Origin: Chromera velia
Taxonomy: Eukaryota > Sar > Chromeraceae
Length of the DNA stretch: 22,500 nucleotides
Assembly (NCBI GenBank): GCA_018398765.1
Contig: JAHBMJ010000785.1
Coordinates: 1-22,500, forward strand
Direction of reading: 5' to 3'
The notes under the pieces were generated by a model. It made no database searches. It was not told where the DNA came from and saw only the letters and a program-made list of their open reading frames with translations. Numbering within the stretch: the stretch's first letter is position 1; each line of letters begins with the position of its first letter. Below are positions 21,264-22,500 of this stretch, in pieces. A program made the translations under genes and the position numbers.

Positions 21264-21368
21264 GTTGAAAGAAACAAAAGCAGCGAAAGACGAAGAAAGA
21301 AGAGGTGCAGCGTCGAGGACCAAAAAAGTACGGAGGGCGAGTGACCAACCCATCAACAGAGTCGCCAT
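11346..21368 (-). CDS. FHA / AT-hook / tandem-BRCT protein (MDC1-like), at least 16 exons
   Basis: Exons in gene order: 21350-21368, 21004-21065, 20502-20587, 20052-20152, 19318-19584, 18697-18773, 18043-18195, 17347-17700, 16449-17043, 15660-16245, 14082-15399, 13395-13577, 12688-12937, 12470-12591, 11838-12047, 11346-11425. All junctions are in phase and give about 1,487 residues without the last exon. An FHA domain fills residues 31-155. Residues 160-1,290 are acidic, rich in Glu, Gly, Ser and Ala, with GRP AT-hook cores near 932, 1,040 and 1,160. BRCT1 is about 1,306-1,391 and BRCT2 begins near 1,398. FHA proteins read phosphothreonine, and tandem BRCTs read phosphorylated tails such as gamma-H2AX; animal MDC1 combines both to organise DNA-break signalling. 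A homologous role is inferred from architecture. The start has a good Kozak context (AAGATGG). The donors of exons 5, 6 and 8 are the least certain. Orthology is unproven, since FHA plus BRCT also occurs in NBS1, where the BRCTs sit next to the FHA. Confidence 0.75.
12470..12937 (-). other. BRCT domain 1, exons 13 and 14
   Basis: After a Glu/Arg/Ala-rich lead, exon 13 encodes SLVVALTGGVTLAPADRKAL, a helix-1 region, and GENVTALVAAS. Exon 14 continues VKRTAKFLCAVACGVPVVD and PSFLSACKTEGRILNPEAHIL, closely matching the MDC1/PTIP BRCT pattern (RTxKFLxAxxxGxPIVxxxWL). The Thr-Gly of strand 1 (about residues 1315-1316) and the helix-2 Lys (about 1356), which hold phosphoserine in tandem BRCTs, are present. 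The usual aromatic of the WL motif is Phe here. The 96-nt intron between the exons is in-frame and stop-free. Confidence 0.85.
12592..12687 (-). other. 96-nt in-frame intron within BRCT1
   Basis: The donor is AAGCG|GTCGGT at 12687 and the acceptor TTCTGCAG at 12592. Length is a multiple of three and the sequence is open in the coding frame, so retention would insert 32 residues into the middle of BRCT1 without truncating the protein. Removal gives a clean BRCT alignment, so splicing is the preferred reading. Confidence 0.7.
13680..13705. repeat. (AAAGA)n microsatellite
   Basis: A purine pentanucleotide repeat lies in the intron between exons 11 and 12 of the FHA-BRCT gene. It is a pyrimidine tract on the gene-sense strand, but about 100 bp from the acceptor. 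Confidence 0.85.
14082..18773 (-). other. Low-complexity acidic linker with AT-hook-like motifs
   Basis: Exons 6-11 encode a long disordered region. Exon 9 is Glu/Gly-rich. Exon 10 is Ser/Pro/Glu-rich. Exon 11 (439 codons) alternates Ala, Ser, Glu, Gln and Pro runs with basic patches. GRP-centred AT-hook-like cores occur at SKGRPKKQ (about 14900), PKRGRPAASKRGGRG (about 14580) and VRGRPKAKSKAK (about 14220). Putative nuclear localisation patches are SRKKRQ, ARKRTRT and GRRKRAR. AT-hooks bind the minor groove of AT-rich DNA, so chromatin tethering is plausible. Exon phases are all consistent. Confidence 0.65.
17715..17760. repeat. (AAAG)n microsatellite next to an acceptor
   Basis: More than ten copies of AAAG lie just beyond the exon 8 acceptor at 17701. 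On the gene-sense strand this is TTTC repeats followed by T-rich sequence and TGCAG, the position of a polypyrimidine tract. Confidence 0.9.
19133..19162. repeat. Poly-C tract (30 nt) followed by (CA)n
   Basis: Thirty consecutive C, then a short CA repeat, lie in intron 5 of the FHA-BRCT gene. On the transcript strand this is poly-G, able in principle to form G-quadruplexes. Length is likely to vary between reads and individuals. Confidence 0.9.
19318..20587 (-). other. FHA domain split over three exons
   Basis: Exon 3 gives LRVRNDGDRPSDFLVAL and GENIIGR. Exon 4 gives FVDLRHGSVSRRHACI. Exon 5 gives VVESEDAWVKDLGSSNGT, then WEISDGDVLHFGG and FVFVWR. Together these show the canonical FHA signatures GR, SxxH and NG, with the phosphothreonine-pocket residues Arg56, Ser83 and Asn105 all present. 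The Arg56 codon is split by the intron at 20153-20501 (AG+A). Phases 2 and 1 at the two junctions are satisfied exactly. The domain is thus likely to be a functional phosphothreonine reader, which is inference from family knowledge. Confidence 0.88.
20428..20493. repeat. Exact 33-bp tandem duplication
   Basis: Two identical 33-bp units (20428-20460 and 20461-20493, starting CCTCCCATCGAATGCATCCA) sit head-to-tail. They begin eight bases into the intron after FHA exon 3 (donor at 20501). A single mutation-free duplication suggests recent origin. Confidence 0.95.
21113..21262. repeat. (CT)n/(CA)n tract with higher-order units
   Basis: A CT run is followed by CA repeats interrupted by CAGTCACACA and TACACGCA blocks, which themselves recur as larger units. 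A pure CA run ends the tract. It lies in intron 1 of the FHA-BRCT gene, where on the sense strand it is (TG)n then (AG)n. Confidence 0.9.
21350..21368 (-). other. First coding exon (19 nt) of the FHA-BRCT gene
   Basis: ATG at 21368 has A at -3 and G at +4. It encodes MATLLM plus one base, then a GTTGGT donor. It joins in phase 1 to exon 2 (21004-21065, DAWGDDGGEGKGQEERAPDLD). An upstream start in another frame, giving an acidic peptide from 21522, cannot be excluded. Confidence 0.4.
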
Positions 21369-22500
21369 CTTCGTTCACTTCTCTTTCCGTTCCTTTGCCG
21401 TCTCCAGCCCTCTGTCCTTCTTCTATCTCTTCACTTGAGAGAAAAACGAGACTCCACGGACTCCAGAATTCCTGCAAGCAATACAAGAGATAACGACACC
21501 CAACGAACAATTTCTTTTTCACTTTTGCTCAAAGAATTGACAGGAACGGAAAAAAGCCACTGCAAAATTGAAAAACAAGAAACGCTGAGTGCCACCGCTT
21601 TCCACCAGACATTTCATTTGTCTTGACGAAGAAGACGTCCCGTTTGTCTCGACGCAGACGAAAGGAAACCCCCGCTTTCACGTGAAAAGTTGAAAAACAG
21701 ACTTGAGACGGTCCCTCACGCTGCGAATTCTCAGGTCATGGTTTAAGGCTTTCTTTCTCACGCCACCCGAATCTCAAGCTGAAATGTTTCTTTTCAAGAA
21801 AACCAAGAGAACTGCATGAGACCTCACCTGATCTTCTGTTACCAAACAGAACAGGTTTGATTTGAAGTTAGAGCTTGCACAAGAAGGCCGTCTCCCGGCT
21901 CACTTTGACAGAAGAGCAAAGATTATCCGAGACAAAGATCAAATAGTGTGCAAAAAAAGTGCTCCAAAGCAGCAAACTGATAGCAACCGAGGAGAAAGCG
22001 ACCCATACACGGTTGCCCATACACTCTTGCAACTTAAGTTATCGCAGTTTGGCAACCGAAAACTGTGTTGAAGTGACAACGTCAAGGCGGTAATGGATTC
22101 AGTCTGGTTTCAGATGATTTCAACGGCATCGTGAAAGCGTGGCGGCGCGTGCAGAGCCTATAGAGCCGTGCGTTCAAGCGTCGTCGCCGCAAAAGCGCGC
22201 AAAAAAGATACAAAACGCATGAAAGAAACGCAATTTAGCATGCATAACAAAACCCTCAATCATCGAATTTAAGGAAATGATATTCATAGAAGATTAGAAA
22301 GAAGAAGAAGAAAGAGAAGAAAAGGTTGGAAGTCTACTAGAAGTAACTAGAAGGTGGTAGAAGGCTAGCTAATTGAAGGCTATTAAAGGCTATAGAACTA
22401 ATAATGACAGAAGGCAGGACTGCTGTCTTAGCCTATTTACTGCTGTCGTATCATGACTACTCATAACTGCTCATAACTCCCATGTCAAATTAGATATACG
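21369..22500. other. Upstream flank of the FHA-BRCT gene
   Basis: No supported coding region. The first 150 bp are open in one minus-strand frame and may be 5' UTR. A GC-rich patch at 22140-22200 carries GGCGGCGCG, similar to GCGGCGCG at 3361 in the THOC5 intergenic region. From about 22230 the sequence turns AT-rich with recurring AGAAGG and GGCTA words, recalling the island at 8750-9600. Promoter function is possible but not shown. Confidence 0.35.

Noticed and set aside
21106-21438. His/Thr/Ser repeat ORFs on the plus strand.
   Set aside because: Translation of the CT/CA microsatellite in intron 1 of the FHA-BRCT gene.
1-22500. Search by eye for tRNA, rRNA, CRISPR, bacterial promoters and transposase genes.
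   Set aside because: No cloverleaf, spaced repeats or transposase-like frames were seen. The sequence is eukaryotic nuclear in character.

Overview
The window is nuclear DNA from a eukaryote. Coding regions are split by GT-AG introns whose phases join cleanly, there are no operons or Shine-Dalgarno sites, and microsatellites and homopolymer tracts are everywhere. Predicted proteins are rich in Ala, Ser, Gly and Glu runs. A unicellular alga or protist, possibly a chromerid-like alveolate, fits this texture, but that assignment is a guess from style and not shown by any marker.

Layout: (1) 147-2997, minus strand: a two-exon gene for a THOC5-like subunit of the THO/TREX mRNA-export complex. (2) 2998-3826: a compact head-to-head intergenic region with CCAAT, TATA-like and CACGTG elements. 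(3) 3827-8447, plus strand: a six-exon gene for an 817-residue protein of unknown identity. Its N-terminus looks like a divergent RRM, and the rest is acidic, then Pro/Ser-rich, then Arg/Lys-rich. (4) 8448-10470: a gene-poor stretch with an AT-rich island and one isolated 42-codon ORF. (5) 10471-10877: a perfect 100-bp inverted repeat around CT/CA/GA microsatellites. (6) 10641 or 11346 to 21368, minus strand: a large gene of at least 16 exons. It encodes an N-terminal FHA domain, a roughly 1,100-residue low-complexity acidic centre with three AT-hook-like motifs, and C-terminal tandem BRCT domains. (7) 21369-22500: upstream flank of that gene, AT-rich at its far end.

The most notable object is the FHA / AT-hook / tandem-BRCT gene. 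This is the domain order of the animal DNA-damage mediator MDC1. The residues that normally bind phosphothreonine in the FHA domain and phosphopeptide in BRCT1 are all present. I assembled it from 16 exons, and every junction was required to be in phase. The inverted repeat is the second notable object: one arm lies, in sense orientation and correct phase, where the missing last exon of this gene is expected, and the other arm is its exact antisense copy.

Two of the three genes point to nuclear RNA or chromatin work: THOC5 in mRNP export and the FHA-BRCT protein in chromatin signalling. The third may bind RNA. No operon-like functional link is implied, because eukaryotic neighbours are usually independent. 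The THOC5 and RRM-like genes may share a bidirectional promoter.
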